A stretch of DNA of 64,000 nt from Thiofaba sp049322715 (GTDB lineage Bacteria > Pseudomonadota > Gammaproteobacteria > Halothiobacillales > Halothiobacillaceae), in NCBI GenBank assembly GCA_049322715.1, contig JBMOQP010000031.1, positions 1 to 64,000 of the forward strand, written 5' to 3'. Position numbers and translations under genes: made by a program. Within the stretch, counting starts at the first letter, position 1, and each line of letters starts with the position of its first letter. The notes under the pieces were generated by a model. The model was not told where the DNA came from and did not search any database. It saw only the letters and a program-made list of their open reading frames with translations. Shown here one piece after another: positions 44,473 to 53,081 of the stretch.

Positions 44473-44490
44473 AAGCACGGTTCGTGCCAA
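44473..44490 (-). promoter_or_regulatory. Sigma-54 (RpoN) promoter for flgFGHIJ
   Basis: On the minus strand TTGGCACG, four bases, GTGCT: the GG and GC pairs are exactly ten bases apart and only one base departs from TGGCACG-N4-TTGCW. The start would be about 44463, leaving a 28-base leader that contains the flgF ribosome site. Confidence 0.85.
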
Positions 44491-44507
44491 GACCTGGGAA
44501 AGACATG

Positions 44508-44530
44508 AAAAAAGGGGCCGAAGCCCCTTT
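44508..44530 (-). terminator. Intrinsic terminator between flgE and flgF
   Basis: On the minus strand AAAGGGGC and GCCCCTTT pair around a TTCG tetraloop and are followed by TTTTTTC. It ends the flgBCDE transcript just ahead of the sigma-54 promoter of flgF. Confidence 0.9.
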
Positions 44531-44550
44531 ATCACCGATCCGCCGTGCGA

Positions 44551-45852
44551 TCAGCGGATATTGATGATGGTGTCGCTGAGTGCCTTGTTGGCCTCGATGG
44601 CCTTGGCGTTCGCCTGGAAGTTGCGCTGGGCGGTGATCAGATTGACCAGCTCGGCGGTCAGGTCGACGTTGGACGCCTCGAGGGCGCCGGACTGGATGAG
44701 ACCGAAACGCCCCGTTCCCGCCTCCCCCACCAGCGGGGTGCCCGAGTCGATGGTCTCGACCCAGGAGTTGTTGCCGACCTGCTTGAGGCCCTGCGGATTG
44801 CGGAAATCCGCCATCAGCACCTTGCCCAGCGCCTCGGAGTCGCCGTTGGAATAATTCGCCCGCACCAGGCCGTCCTCGCCGATGGTCAGGCCGGACAAGC
44901 GCCCCGTGGTCGCGCCATCCTGGGAGAGCTTGTTCACGACGAAGCCGAGATTGGCGAACTGGGTCGGCTTGTTGTTGACCAGGTCGAGGGTGAGGACCAG
45001 CGGATCGGCCCCGTTCGGCAGGGGAGTGGCGACCGCCGGATATTCCAGGGACGTGATCGTCGCCGGATTCGTCGCGCTCAAGGTGCCATCGGTGTTGAAG
45101 GTCATCGCGGCATATTGATAACCCGCGCCGGTCGTTCCGGCGGGGGCGGCCAGATCGAGCTTCTGGCCGTCGACGAACTGGAAGACTGCCCAGCTGTTGG
45201 ACGCCGTGTCATCCTTCACGAAGTAGGAGGTAAGGATGTGCGAATCGCCCAGCGAGTCGTAGATCGTCACCGAGGTCGCGTTGGTGTAGGTCGTGGGCTC
45301 GGTCGGATCGAAGTTGTTCACGTTCAGGGAGACTGCGTCCGCCGGAACGTTGACGCCCAGCTCCACTTCGGTGGTCGGCCGCGGCACGCCGGAGGAGGCG
45401 GGCACGAGCAGAGGCTGGGCGGTGCTCAGGGCAGTCGAGGACACGGTGCCATCGGACTTGTTGACCGGCAGGGTCATCAGGTACTGGCCCGAATTGTTGA
45501 CCACGTAGCCGTCCTTGTTGATACCGAACCCGCCCGAGCGGGTGTACTGGAATTCCATGTTGGTGAGGTTGGGCGCAACGGCAAAGAAACCACTCCCCGT
45601 GATCGCCAGATCCAGGCCGCTGTCGGTGAACTGCATGTTGCCCTGCACGAATTGCTGCGAGACGACCTGCGTGGTCACCCCCTGCCCCGTCGCCGTCTTG
45701 CTGTTGCCAAAGGCACTCACCGCGTAGATGTCGCCGAATTCGGTGCGGGACTTCTTGAAGCCGGTGGAGTTGGCGTTGGCGATGTTGTTGCTGGTGACCC
45801 CAAGATCCTTGGAGGCAGAGTTCAGACCGCTGAGCGAGGTGTTGAAGGACAT
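44551..45852 (-). CDS. flgE: Flagellar hook protein FlgE
   Basis: FlgE polymerises into the hook. The 433-residue protein has the axial N-terminus SFNTSLSGLNSASKDLGVTS followed by NNIANANSTGFKKSRTEF, a variable surface domain rich in Thr, Ser and Asn, and the C-terminal EASNVDLTAELVNLITAQRN. It follows flgD by 12 bases and is the last gene of flgBCDE. Confidence 0.97.
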   Translation of the reverse strand: MSFNTSLSGLNSASKDLGVTSNNIANANSTGFKKSRTEFGDIYAVSAFGNSKTATGQGVTTQVVSQQFVQGNMQFTDSGLDLAITGSGFFAVAPNLTNMEFQYTRSGGFGINKDGYVVNNSGQYLMTLPVNKSDGTVSSTALSTAQPLLVPASSGVPRPTTEVELGVNVPADAVSLNVNNFDPTEPTTYTNATSVTIYDSLGDSHILTSYFVKDDTASNSWAVFQFVDGQKLDLAAPAGTTGAGYQYAAMTFNTDGTLSATNPATITSLEYPAVATPLPNGADPLVLTLDLVNNKPTQFANLGFVVNKLSQDGATTGRLSGLTIGEDGLVRANYSNGDSEALGKVLMADFRNPQGLKQVGNNSWVETIDSGTPLVGEAGTGRFGLIQSGALEASNVDLTAELVNLITAQRNFQANAKAIEANKALSDTIINIR

Positions 45853-45864
45853 GGAAGCGCCTCC

Positions 45865-46563
45865 TTAGGCCATGATTCGGGTGACTTCGGCAAGGCTGAT
45901 GCTGCCTTGCTCCGTGTGGAGCTGGATGGACCCATCCACCAGCGACACACTGGTGACACGGGATGCGGACTGGACAGGCAAACTGGTGAGCTGGTCATCG
46001 ACCTTGGCCTCCGCCACGACACGGTAGCGGCCCGAGGGCGCGTAGCTTCCATCCGGCAGACGACCATCCCAGCTGAAATCGGCCAGTCCGCTCGTTGACA
46101 CCGGCAAGAGCAGGGAGTGCAGGGTTGCCCCGGATTCCGCCTCGATGCGAATGCCCACCTGGTTCACGCCGTCCGGAACCTCGACCGCCCCGCGGAGGAC
46201 ACCGGGCCCGGGAGCTCCCGCGGCATCCACACTTGCGACCAGGTCCGCCTTCTCGCTCCTGACCAGGACCTGCTTGCCCACCATGGAGCTTGCATCCAGC
46301 ACTCGACTGGTCTGCAGGGAAGCGGCCAGAGTCTCGAAGGATGACTGCAAGGACTGAATGCCGGACACAGTGGAGAACTGGGCCATCTGCCCAAGGAACT
46401 CGCCATTTTCCATGGGCGCGAAGGGATCCTGGTTCATCAGCTGAGTGGTCATCAGCTTCAGGAAGTCATTCTGGGCGAGATCGCCCTTGCCGGACTGGCT
46501 GTCCTTCGAGGGCAAGCCAAGCCCGAGACTGGTGTACGGATCATTGGAAATCGCGCTCATCAA
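45865..46563 (-). CDS. flgD: Flagellar hook capping/scaffold protein FlgD
   Basis: FlgD caps the growing hook and is discarded afterwards. The 232-residue protein has the conserved N-terminal LAQNDFLKLMTTQLMNQDP and ENGEFLGQMAQFSTV, then an Ig-like pair including FSWDGRLPDGSYAPSGRY. A second ATG one codon later is equally possible. Confidence 0.96.
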   Translation of the reverse strand: MMSAISNDPYTSLGLGLPSKDSQSGKGDLAQNDFLKLMTTQLMNQDPFAPMENGEFLGQMAQFSTVSGIQSLQSSFETLAASLQTSRVLDASSMVGKQVLVRSEKADLVASVDAAGAPGPGVLRGAVEVPDGVNQVGIRIEAESGATLHSLLLPVSTSGLADFSWDGRLPDGSYAPSGRYRVVAEAKVDDQLTSLPVQSASRVTSVSLVDGSIQLHTEQGSISLAEVTRIMA

Positions 46564-46571
46564 CGCCCTCC

Positions 46572-46982
46572 TCAGGATTTGCCAAGGTTCAAGGTGCGCA
46601 ACATCAATTCCTTGGACGTATTTAACACCTGAACGTTCGTTTGATAAGAGCGCGAGGCCGACATCATGTTGACGGTTTCCTCCACCACATCGACGTTTGA
46701 GCCGTAGACATAGCCCTGGGCATCGGCCAGGGGATGGCCCGGCTCATAGCGCATGCTGGCCGGCGCCCGGCTCTCCACGATGCCCGCCGTGTTGACGCCC
46801 GCACTGAGGGCGTCCTGGAAATGCGTGCGAAAGACCGGATGGCGCGCCTTGTAGGCCTCGGCCGCGCTGCCCGCGACGGTATCGGCATTGGCCAGGTTGC
46901 TGGCGGTGGCGTTGAGGCGCGTGGTCTGCGCGCTCATGGCCGATCCCGAAATATCAAAGATCTTGAACAGGGACATGGTCAT
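46572..46982 (-). CDS. flgC: Flagellar proximal rod protein FlgC
   Basis: FlgC is a proximal rod protein. The 136-residue length is typical. It shows IFDISGSAMSAQTTRLNATA followed by SNLANADTV, and at the end VVEETVNMMSASRSYQTNV. The ATG overlaps the flgB stop (ATGA). Confidence 0.97.
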   Translation of the reverse strand: MTMSLFKIFDISGSAMSAQTTRLNATASNLANADTVAGSAAEAYKARHPVFRTHFQDALSAGVNTAGIVESRAPASMRYEPGHPLADAQGYVYGSNVDVVEETVNMMSASRSYQTNVQVLNTSKELMLRTLNLGKS

Positions 46983-47374
46983 TCACCCTTCAGCGCGCCC
47001 ATGAGACCGGAAATTCGACCGTTGAGAAAGGTCAAGGTTGCCTGGTACTGCACCGCATTTTCGGAGAAGCGCGCCTGCTCCTGCTGGGCATCGACCGTAT
47101 TGCCGTCCAGCGAAGGGTGGGTGGGCACACGATAGGCCTGCTGCACCCCCGCAAGGGGGTCCTCCCCCGCGGGAAGATGTCCCGCACGGGTTCTCTGCAG
47201 GCCAAGCGCGGCGCCCTGGACATCGCTCAGGGCTGCACGGAAATCGATATCGCGCGCCTTGTAATTCGGCGTGTCTGCATTGGCAAGGTTGGATGCCAGG
47301 ACGTTTGCCCGCTGCGCTCGCAGCACCAGGGCCTCGTCATGGCTGGAAAAGATACGGTCGTGGATGGTGCTCAT
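46979..47374 (-). CDS. flgB: Flagellar proximal rod protein FlgB
   Basis: FlgB is the rod protein nearest the export gate. The start at 47374, with AGGAGGT upstream, gives 131 residues. It shows LASNLANADTPNYKARDIDF and a C-terminal helix ENAVQYQATLTFLNGRISGL. It is the first gene of flgBCDE and follows a sigma-54 promoter. Confidence 0.96.
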   Translation of the reverse strand: MSTIHDRIFSSHDEALVLRAQRANVLASNLANADTPNYKARDIDFRAALSDVQGAALGLQRTRAGHLPAGEDPLAGVQQAYRVPTHPSLDGNTVDAQQEQARFSENAVQYQATLTFLNGRISGLMGALKGE

Positions 47375-47409
47375 CGCAACCTCCTGACATGGAATCACGC
47401 CCGAACCAC

Positions 47410-47427
47410 AAGCATCTATCATGCCAG
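47410..47427 (-). promoter_or_regulatory. Sigma-54 (RpoN) promoter for flgBCDE
   Basis: On the minus strand CTGGCATG, ATAG, ATGCT, with GG and GC ten bases apart; two positions depart from consensus. The predicted start near 47400 leaves a 26-base leader containing the flgB ribosome site. Confidence 0.75.
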
Positions 47428-47449
47428 CCCGGAGGGGCATACGGAGCCG

Positions 47450-48301
47450 TCAGGGCCTCCCGGCAGGGGCGGGCTGCTTGCGGTAGATGCCACCACCGCG
47501 GGCCTGGCGAGCAAGCTGGTGCTTGAGCAAGAGGGGCTCGGGGATGGTCTCGGAGGCGCCCAGCACAAGATGCCCCCCCGGATGAAGGGCCTGCAGAAGG
47601 CGATCGAGGATATCCGTCTTGCGATCACCCGTAAAATAAATCAGTACATTGCGACAGAAAATGACATGGAACTTCCCGACATGTGGGAAGCTCGCAAGAA
47701 GGTTCAGGGGACGGAACGTGATGCGCGCCGCGACCTCAGGCCTGACCCTCCATCCGCCGGCCGACTCGGTAAAGAACCGGCGCAGCCGCACCTCATCCAT
47801 ACCGCGCCGCAGGGCCAGGGTGTCGTACACCCCCTGCCGGGCGGCCTCCAGCGCAGCCGTGGAGATGTCGGTGGCCAATATTTTGACATCGATATGCGCG
47901 CGGGGATTCATCGCCGCGAACTCCTCGGCCAGGATGCTCAGCGAATAGGGTTCCTGCCCCGTGGCACAGGCGGCGGACCACACCGTCAAGGGGCCGTCAT
48001 TCGACTGGGCATGCTCCTTCAGGAGATGGTCGCGGAAGAAGTCGAACGGGAAGCGATCACGAAACCAGAGCGTTTCGTGGGTGGTCATCGACTCGATGAT
48101 GCGCGGCCGCAGGCTAGCGCCACGCGGCCCCTGCAGGGCCGCGACGAGCTCCCCGAAGCCGGCCAGCCCTTCGCTGCGCATGAGGGGCGCCAGGCGAACC
48201 TCGAGCAGATAGCGCTTGTTGTCCGCGATGACGATCCCGCTTTCGCGCTCGATGAGGCGTTGCAGGAAGGCGAAGGCCTGCTCGTCGGCGGAGGACAGCA
48301 T
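47450..48301 (-). CDS. cheR: Chemotaxis protein methyltransferase CheR
   Basis: CheR methylates glutamates of chemoreceptors using S-adenosylmethionine. The 283-residue protein has the all-helical N-terminal domain, then the Rossmann domain with WSAACATGQEPYSLSIL (SAM loop), the beta subdomain, and DVIFCRNVLIYF-like HVIFCRNVLIYFTGDRK. Its start overlaps the cheV stop by one base. Confidence 0.96.
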   Translation of the reverse strand: MLSSADEQAFAFLQRLIERESGIVIADNKRYLLEVRLAPLMRSEGLAGFGELVAALQGPRGASLRPRIIESMTTHETLWFRDRFPFDFFRDHLLKEHAQSNDGPLTVWSAACATGQEPYSLSILAEEFAAMNPRAHIDVKILATDISTAALEAARQGVYDTLALRRGMDEVRLRRFFTESAGGWRVRPEVAARITFRPLNLLASFPHVGKFHVIFCRNVLIYFTGDRKTDILDRLLQALHPGGHLVLGASETIPEPLLLKHQLARQARGGGIYRKQPAPAGRP

Positions 48302-49245
48302 CAGGCGTGGGCCTGAACATCGCGCAAGCGGTCGAGCACCGCCTGCGCGAGGTCATCGGGATGGAACTTGGGAATGAAGCGGTTCGCCCCGACCTGCTTC
48401 ACCATGGACTGGTTGAAGTTTCCGCTGAGCGAGGTGTGCAGCACGACGTAGAGATTCTGCAGGCGCTCGTCGCGGCGGATCTCGGAAGTCAGGGTATAAC
48501 CATCCATCATCGGCATTTCGATGTCAGAGATCACCATGAGCAGGTGGTCCAGCTGGTCGCTCCCCGTGGAGGCCCACTTCTTGAGGAGATTGAGGGCCTC
48601 GGCGCCATTCTTGACCAGGACCGAGGGCAGTCCCATTTCGTCCAGGGTGTGCTTGACCTGGCTGCGCGCCACGAAGGAATCATCCGCGACCAGCACCTTC
48701 ATGTTGCCATGCGGCCCTGTCTGCACGACCTCGTGCATCAGGTCCTCGGAGATATGCGTCGAAATGCCGACCACGGTGCTGAAGATCTGCTCGACGTCGA
48801 TGATCTCCACCAGTTGCCCATCCACGCGCGTCACCGCCGTCACGTAGTTGGTGGCGCTGGTACCGACGGGAGGCGGCATGATCTCCTGCCAGCTCAGGTT
48901 GACGATCCGGTCGACCGAGCGCACCAAGAAGCCCTGCACGGCGCGGTTGTATTCGGTGATGATGACGAAGGCGTTCTCGATCTCATCCGGCGCCACCCCG
49001 GGCATGCCGATGGCCTCCGCAAGATCGATGATGGTAAGGGTATGACCACGAACGTCGGCAATGCCCTTGATGGCCGGATTGGCCTTGGGCACGGCGGTCA
49101 ACGGCGGACAGCGCAGCACCTCCCGCACCTTGAAGACGTTGATACCAAAGCGCTGCTTGCCGTCCAGGCCGAAGATCAGCAGTTCAAGACGGTTATGTCC
49201 CGCAAGCTTGGTCCGGGAATCGACCGTTGCCAAAACATCTTTCAT
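48301..49245 (-). CDS. cheV: Chemotaxis coupling/response-regulator protein CheV
   Basis: CheV couples receptors to CheA and dampens signalling through its phosphorylated receiver. The 314-residue protein has an N-terminal CheW domain (residues about 15-165) and a C-terminal receiver with acidic pocket VADDS, phospho-acceptor Asp in VISDIEMPMMDGY and conserved Lys in FIPKFHPDDL. It is divergent from flgA and upstream of cheR, as in Pseudomonas and Vibrio. Confidence 0.96.
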   Translation of the reverse strand: MKDVLATVDSRTKLAGHNRLELLIFGLDGKQRFGINVFKVREVLRCPPLTAVPKANPAIKGIADVRGHTLTIIDLAEAIGMPGVAPDEIENAFVIITEYNRAVQGFLVRSVDRIVNLSWQEIMPPPVGTSATNYVTAVTRVDGQLVEIIDVEQIFSTVVGISTHISEDLMHEVVQTGPHGNMKVLVADDSFVARSQVKHTLDEMGLPSVLVKNGAEALNLLKKWASTGSDQLDHLLMVISDIEMPMMDGYTLTSEIRRDERLQNLYVVLHTSLSGNFNQSMVKQVGANRFIPKFHPDDLAQAVLDRLRDVQAHA

Positions 49246-49275
49246 GCACAGGTTCCATGAATTGGGTCAGGGGTC

Positions 49276-49302
49276 ATGTCGGCACACATTGTTGCAACTT
49301 GA
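49276..49302 (-). promoter_or_regulatory. Probable sigma-28 promoter for cheV-cheR
   Basis: On the minus strand TCAAGTTG (49295-49302), 11 bases, then GCCGACAT (49276-49283): 12 of 16 consensus positions with exact spacing. The cheV start is 31 bases downstream of the -10 box. Confidence 0.65.
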
Positions 49303-49314
49303 GCACATCCTATC

Positions 49315-49331
49315 TTGGCCCGCAATGTGCA
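49315..49331 (+). promoter_or_regulatory. Weak sigma-54-like site before flgA
   Basis: TTGGCCCG, CAAT, GTGCA has the GG-N10-GC spacing with two deviations from consensus. The predicted start falls at about 49342, one base before the flgA ATG, which would make a leaderless message. That conflict lowers the confidence. Confidence 0.33.
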
Positions 49332-49342
49332 AGGTCTTTGGC

Positions 49343-50068
49343 ATGAATATCCGCAGCCTTACCCCATCGAGTCTCGGCATGCTGGCAGCACTGCTGACCT
49401 GGCAGGGGTTGTTCGTACCCTCGATCGCCTATGCTGCCCATTCGCTCGACGACATCAACGCAACCGTCCGCCAATTTATCGACGAATCCCTGCCGCCCCG
49501 CCCAGGCATGCGCCGGGAGGTCCAGATCAACCCCCTGGATCCAAGGCTGCGCCTTGCCGAATGCGACAAGCCACTGCAGGCCTTTACCCCCGGCAGCCAG
49601 CGCGGCAGCGGGTCGCTCACCGTGGGAGTGCGCTGCGAGGGCAGCAGCCCGTGGAAGATCTATGTCTCGGCCCGAATCAAGGTCTTCCGCCCGGTGGTCA
49701 TCGCGAACCGCCCCCTGCCAAAGGGAAGCCCGATCAACCTCGCCGATGTCGAACTCCAGGAACGGGACGTCACGCGCCTGACGGATGGATTCTTCACCGA
49801 TCCTCACGCCCTGGCCGGCATGCTCGCCAAGAGGCCGCTGGGCAGCGGAGAGATCCTGAGCGCGTCCAATCTACAGGCTCCAACCCTGGTCAACAAGGGC
49901 GACAAGGTGCGCATCGTCGCCCGCCCCGGGGCCTTCGAAGTGATCATGATGGGCGAGGCCATGCGCGACGGGGGGCAGGGGGATCGCATCCCGGTGCGGA
50001 ACCTCAGCTCCGGACGCGTCGTCGAAGCCATCATCAGCGGTGCCGGCGAAGTGGAGATCGTGTTTTGA
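49343..50068 (+). CDS. flgA: Flagellar P-ring chaperone FlgA
   Basis: FlgA is a periplasmic chaperone for P-ring assembly. From ATG 49343 the protein has 241 residues with a signal peptide (n-region MNIRSL, cleavage near IAYA) and a C-terminal SAF domain (VIANRPLPKGSPINLADVEL, then ALAGMLAKRPLGSGEIL). The longer frame upstream is non-coding antiframe of cheV. It is followed by flgM after 99 bases. Confidence 0.94.
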   Translation: MNIRSLTPSSLGMLAALLTWQGLFVPSIAYAAHSLDDINATVRQFIDESLPPRPGMRREVQINPLDPRLRLAECDKPLQAFTPGSQRGSGSLTVGVRCEGSSPWKIYVSARIKVFRPVVIANRPLPKGSPINLADVELQERDVTRLTDGFFTDPHALAGMLAKRPLGSGEILSASNLQAPTLVNKGDKVRIVARPGAFEVIMMGEAMRDGGQGDRIPVRNLSSGRVVEAIISGAGEVEIVF

Positions 50069-50100
50069 GGCATCGCCGCCGACAATGTTGCCTCTGCCCC

Positions 50101-50127
50101 TAAAGTTTCCTCGACCGCTTCCGATAT
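50101..50127 (+). promoter_or_regulatory. Sigma-28 (FliA) promoter for flgMN
   Basis: TAAAGTTT (perfect -35), exactly 11 bases, then TCCGATAT (6 of 8). It drives the gene of the sigma-28 inhibitor FlgM, giving the known feedback loop. Confidence 0.92.
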
Positions 50128-50167
50128 ACTGCTTACCAACGGGGCACGACGCCCGGGGAGAACCCAC

Positions 50168-50476
50168 ATGACCAGTATCGACAACCTGACAGGCCGCCCC
50201 CGTCCGCTGGAGACATCCGTCAGCGAGCGAAGTCGCGCAGGCTCGGCCGCGGGCAACAGCAAGCCGACTGGCGAAGCGGCCGCGGACAGCATCACCCTGA
50301 CCGAAACGGGCAGCCAGATCGCGGCGGCGAGCCGCGAGATGGCCGCCACGCCCGCCTTCGACAGCGCCAAGGTGGAGCGCATCAAGGAGTTGATTGCCGA
50401 AGGGCGCTACTCCATCGACCCCCAGCGCATCGCGGACCGCTTCATAGAGCTCGAGTCATCCCTCGGCAAGGCGTGA
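50168..50476 (+). CDS. flgM: Anti-sigma-28 factor FlgM
   Basis: FlgM binds FliA until it is exported through the finished hook-basal body. The 102-residue protein has a disordered N-terminus ending in an Ala/Ser-rich stretch and the sigma-binding helices VERIKELIAEGRYSIDPQRI followed by ADRFIELES. It overlaps flgN by 4 bases (ATGA) and has GGAG nine bases before the ATG. Confidence 0.96.
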   Translation: MTSIDNLTGRPRPLETSVSERSRAGSAAGNSKPTGEAAADSITLTETGSQIAAASREMAATPAFDSAKVERIKELIAEGRYSIDPQRIADRFIELESSLGKA

Positions 50477-50952
50477 TGACGGAATCCGCATCGCCTTCGC
50501 CATGCACCTTCCTGCGCTCGGCGCTGGAGGGACTGCATGCCGGGCTTGAAAAACTTGCCGAGCTTCAGGAAAGGCTCGACGATTCGCTCCCCCGCAACAC
50601 CCTGCCCCCTGAGTTGCTGCAGAATTACAGCCACCAGCTTGACCGCCTGCTCGAGGCCGAGACGCTCAGGACCAAGGCCCTGGCCTTGCTCGGGTTTGGT
50701 CCCAACCAGATGAACGATGCGCTGGGCTCTTGCCCGTCCTCCGATCTCGCGCCGCTGTGGGAATCCATCCGGGAAAGACTGCCCCTGATTGCCCTCAACA
50801 ACCGCAAGCACGCCCAGGTCCTTCACAAGGCTTCAGCCAGCATCCATGCGGGCCTTGGCCTGCTTGGCGTCCTGCCGGCGCACTCCCTCCTCTACGGCCC
50901 GAGTGGCCAGCGGGAAGCCCCACCCACCGGCCGGACCCTCGGCTCCGCCTGA
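50473..50952 (+). CDS. flgN: Flagellar export chaperone FlgN
   Basis: FlgN is the cytoplasmic chaperone for FlgK and FlgL, both encoded in this cluster. The 159-residue protein is predicted all-helical, with the family pattern LEGLHAGLEKLAELQERL and a C-terminal YGPSGQREAP. Sequence conservation in this family is low, so the assignment relies on coupling with flgM. Confidence 0.88.
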   Translation: MMTESASPSPCTFLRSALEGLHAGLEKLAELQERLDDSLPRNTLPPELLQNYSHQLDRLLEAETLRTKALALLGFGPNQMNDALGSCPSSDLAPLWESIRERLPLIALNNRKHAQVLHKASASIHAGLGLLGVLPAHSLLYGPSGQREAPPTGRTLGSA

Positions 50953-50963
50953 CCCTCCGGGGA

Positions 50964-51155
50964 CTACTTGCCCCCGGCCAGGATCCAGCCGGTCAGGGAG
51001 GCGAAGGTCATCAGGAAGCCGACCGGAACGATGCCGATAAAGTAGACCGCCAGGCTGCTGTCGGCATCGATGAACATGGCCGTGAAGCCGACCCCTACCC
51101 CGACGAGGGTAAGGATGATGCCGAGCACGAGCATGATCTTGAATGCGCGGTTCAT
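50964..51155 (-). CDS. Small two-helix membrane protein of unknown function
   Basis: A 63-residue protein with two hydrophobic helices (about 6-30 and 37-60) and few charges except an aspartate pair in the connecting turn. AGGAA precedes the ATG by good spacing, which supports it as a real gene. It converges on flgN with 11 bases between them and lies downstream of the tRNA-Ala terminator. I do not recognise the family. A longer frame running through the tRNA and the gap is an artefact. Confidence 0.7.
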   Translation of the reverse strand: MNRAFKIMLVLGIILTLVGVGVGFTAMFIDADSSLAVYFIGIVPVGFLMTFASLTGWILAGGK

Positions 51156-51219
51156 GGTTCGTTCCTGTGTGAAATTCCGCCAGCCTGCCATCGAAGGCCG
51201 AAATGGGGAAGACCGGAAA

Positions 51220-51252
51220 CAAAAAGGCCCGAATGCAAGCATTCGGGCCTTT
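51220..51252 (-). terminator. Terminator of tRNA-Ala
   Basis: AAAGGCCCGAATG and CATTCGGGCCTTT pair around CAAG, and TTTTTG follows on the minus strand. It lies 8 bases past the CCA end of the tRNA. Confidence 0.88.
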
Positions 51253-51259
51253 CCGTGTT

Positions 51260-51335
<76 letters not shown>

Positions 51336-51435
51336 NNNNNNNNNNNNNNNNNNNNNNNNNNNNNNNNNNNNNNNNNNNNNNNNNNNNNNNNNNNNNNNNN
51401 NNNNNNNNNNNNNNNNNNNNNNNNNNNNNNNNNNN
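51336..51435. other. Assembly gap of 100 N between identical tRNA copies
   Basis: A placeholder gap flanked by the same 77 bases on both sides, TTGGTGG through GCCCC. This is typical of two contigs ending in the same repeat. Further genes, for example another tRNA, may be missing here. Confidence 0.97.
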
Positions 51436-51436
51436 T

Positions 51437-51512
<76 letters not shown>

Positions 51513-51558
51513 ACAGCGTTGGGATGGGTGCGCATCTTACGCACCATCCCCCGCATCG

Positions 51559-52986
51559 TCAAGCCGATTTTGACGCCTCGATGAAGGAAATGGCCTTCTG
51601 CAGGCGGACGAGGCTGCGCTCGCGTCCGGCCAGGGCGAGCGTGGTGTCGATCGACGGCGAGGCGGTGGAGCCGGTCAGAGCCACCCGCATCGGCTGGGCG
51701 AGCATGGGAAACTTGATGCCCTGGGCCTTGACGATGTCCTTGATCAGGGCCTCGAGCACGGGCACGCGCCAGTCCTCCACGCCTTCCAGTGCTTCGACCA
51801 CTGCGCGCAGGACGGGATCGGCCGCCGCGGTCAGGTGCTTGGCCGCGGCCTCCTCGTCATAGCTGATCTCGTCGCGGAAGTAGCAGGCCGCCTGCTGGGC
51901 CATCTCGACCAGGGTGCGGGCGCGCTCGCGCAGGGCGACAACGACATCCTCAAGCGCAGGGCCCGCGCTCGGATCGACGCCAAGGTTGCCCAGGTGCCAG
52001 CCCAGGTAGCGGGCCACGTGCGACGGATCGCTGGTCTTGAGGTAGTGCTGGTTGAGCCACAGCAGCTTGTCCGGGTTGATGGCCGAGGCGGACTGGTTCA
52101 CGTCCGCCACATCGAACAGGCGCATCATTTCCTCGCGGCTGAAGATCTCCTGGTCGCCGTTGGACCAGCCCAGGCGCACCAGATAGTTCAGCAGCGCCTC
52201 GGGCAGGTAACCCTCCTCGTGGTACTGCATCACACTCACCGCGCCGTGGCGCTTGGACAGCTTGGCGCCATCCGGCCCCAGGATCATCGGCAGGTGGCCG
52301 TACACCGGCGGCTCGGCGCCCATGGCGCGGAAGATGTTGATCTGGCGCGGGGTGTTGTTCAGGTGGTCATCGCCACGGATGACGTGGGTGATGCCCATGT
52401 CGTAGTCGTCCACCACCACGGTCAGGTTGTAGGTCGGCGTGCCGTCCGAGCGGGCGATGATCAGATCGTCCAGTTCCTCGTTACGGATCACCACGCGGCC
52501 ACGCACCATGTCCTCGATCACCACTTCACCATCGAGCGGGTTCCTGAAGCGCACCACAGGCTGCACACCTGCTGGGGGCTCGGGCAACACCTTACCAGGC
52601 TCTGGGCGCCAGCGGCCGTCGTAGCGCGGCTTCTCGCCGCGCTCCATCTGCGCCTCGCGCAGCGCGTCCAGCTCCTCGCGCGGCATGTAGCAGTAATAGG
52701 CATGCCCGCTGGCGAGCAGCTGCTGGATGACTTCCTTGTAGCGATCGAAACGCTTGGTCTGGTAGAACGGCCCCTCGTCGTATTCTAGGTTGAGCCAGGT
52801 CATGCCCTCGAGGATCGCGTTGACCGACTCCGGGGTGGAGCGCTCGAGGTCGGTATCCTCGATGCGCAGGATGAAGTCGCCACCGTGGCGCCGTGCGTAC
52901 AGGTAGGAAAACAGCGCGGTACGCGCGCCGCCGATGTGCAGGTAACCGGTGGGACTGGGGGCGAATCGGGTGCGGATCTTCTTCAT
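51559..52986 (-). CDS. gltX: Glutamyl-tRNA synthetase
   Basis: GltX charges tRNA-Glu. The start MKKIRTRFAPSPTG gives 475 residues, near the E. coli 471; the longer upstream frame has no ribosome site or homology. Class I motifs are HIGG at 17-20 and KLSKR in DGAKLSKRHGAVSV. A C-terminal anticodon-binding domain follows. A GC-rich hairpin without a T-run lies at 51521-51550 between the gene and tRNA-Ala. Confidence 0.96.
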   Translation of the reverse strand: MKKIRTRFAPSPTGYLHIGGARTALFSYLYARRHGGDFILRIEDTDLERSTPESVNAILEGMTWLNLEYDEGPFYQTKRFDRYKEVIQQLLASGHAYYCYMPREELDALREAQMERGEKPRYDGRWRPEPGKVLPEPPAGVQPVVRFRNPLDGEVVIEDMVRGRVVIRNEELDDLIIARSDGTPTYNLTVVVDDYDMGITHVIRGDDHLNNTPRQINIFRAMGAEPPVYGHLPMILGPDGAKLSKRHGAVSVMQYHEEGYLPEALLNYLVRLGWSNGDQEIFSREEMMRLFDVADVNQSASAINPDKLLWLNQHYLKTSDPSHVARYLGWHLGNLGVDPSAGPALEDVVVALRERARTLVEMAQQAACYFRDEISYDEEAAAKHLTAAADPVLRAVVEALEGVEDWRVPVLEALIKDIVKAQGIKFPMLAQPMRVALTGSTASPSIDTTLALAGRERSLVRLQKAISFIEASKSA

Positions 52987-53081
52987 GACAGGCTCGGCAT
53001 CATTGAGTGCCGCGCAGTTTAGCAAAGCCTGCAGCAACCGGATTGGCGAGCCGCGGTTTGCATCGCAGGGAGGCCGGCGAC

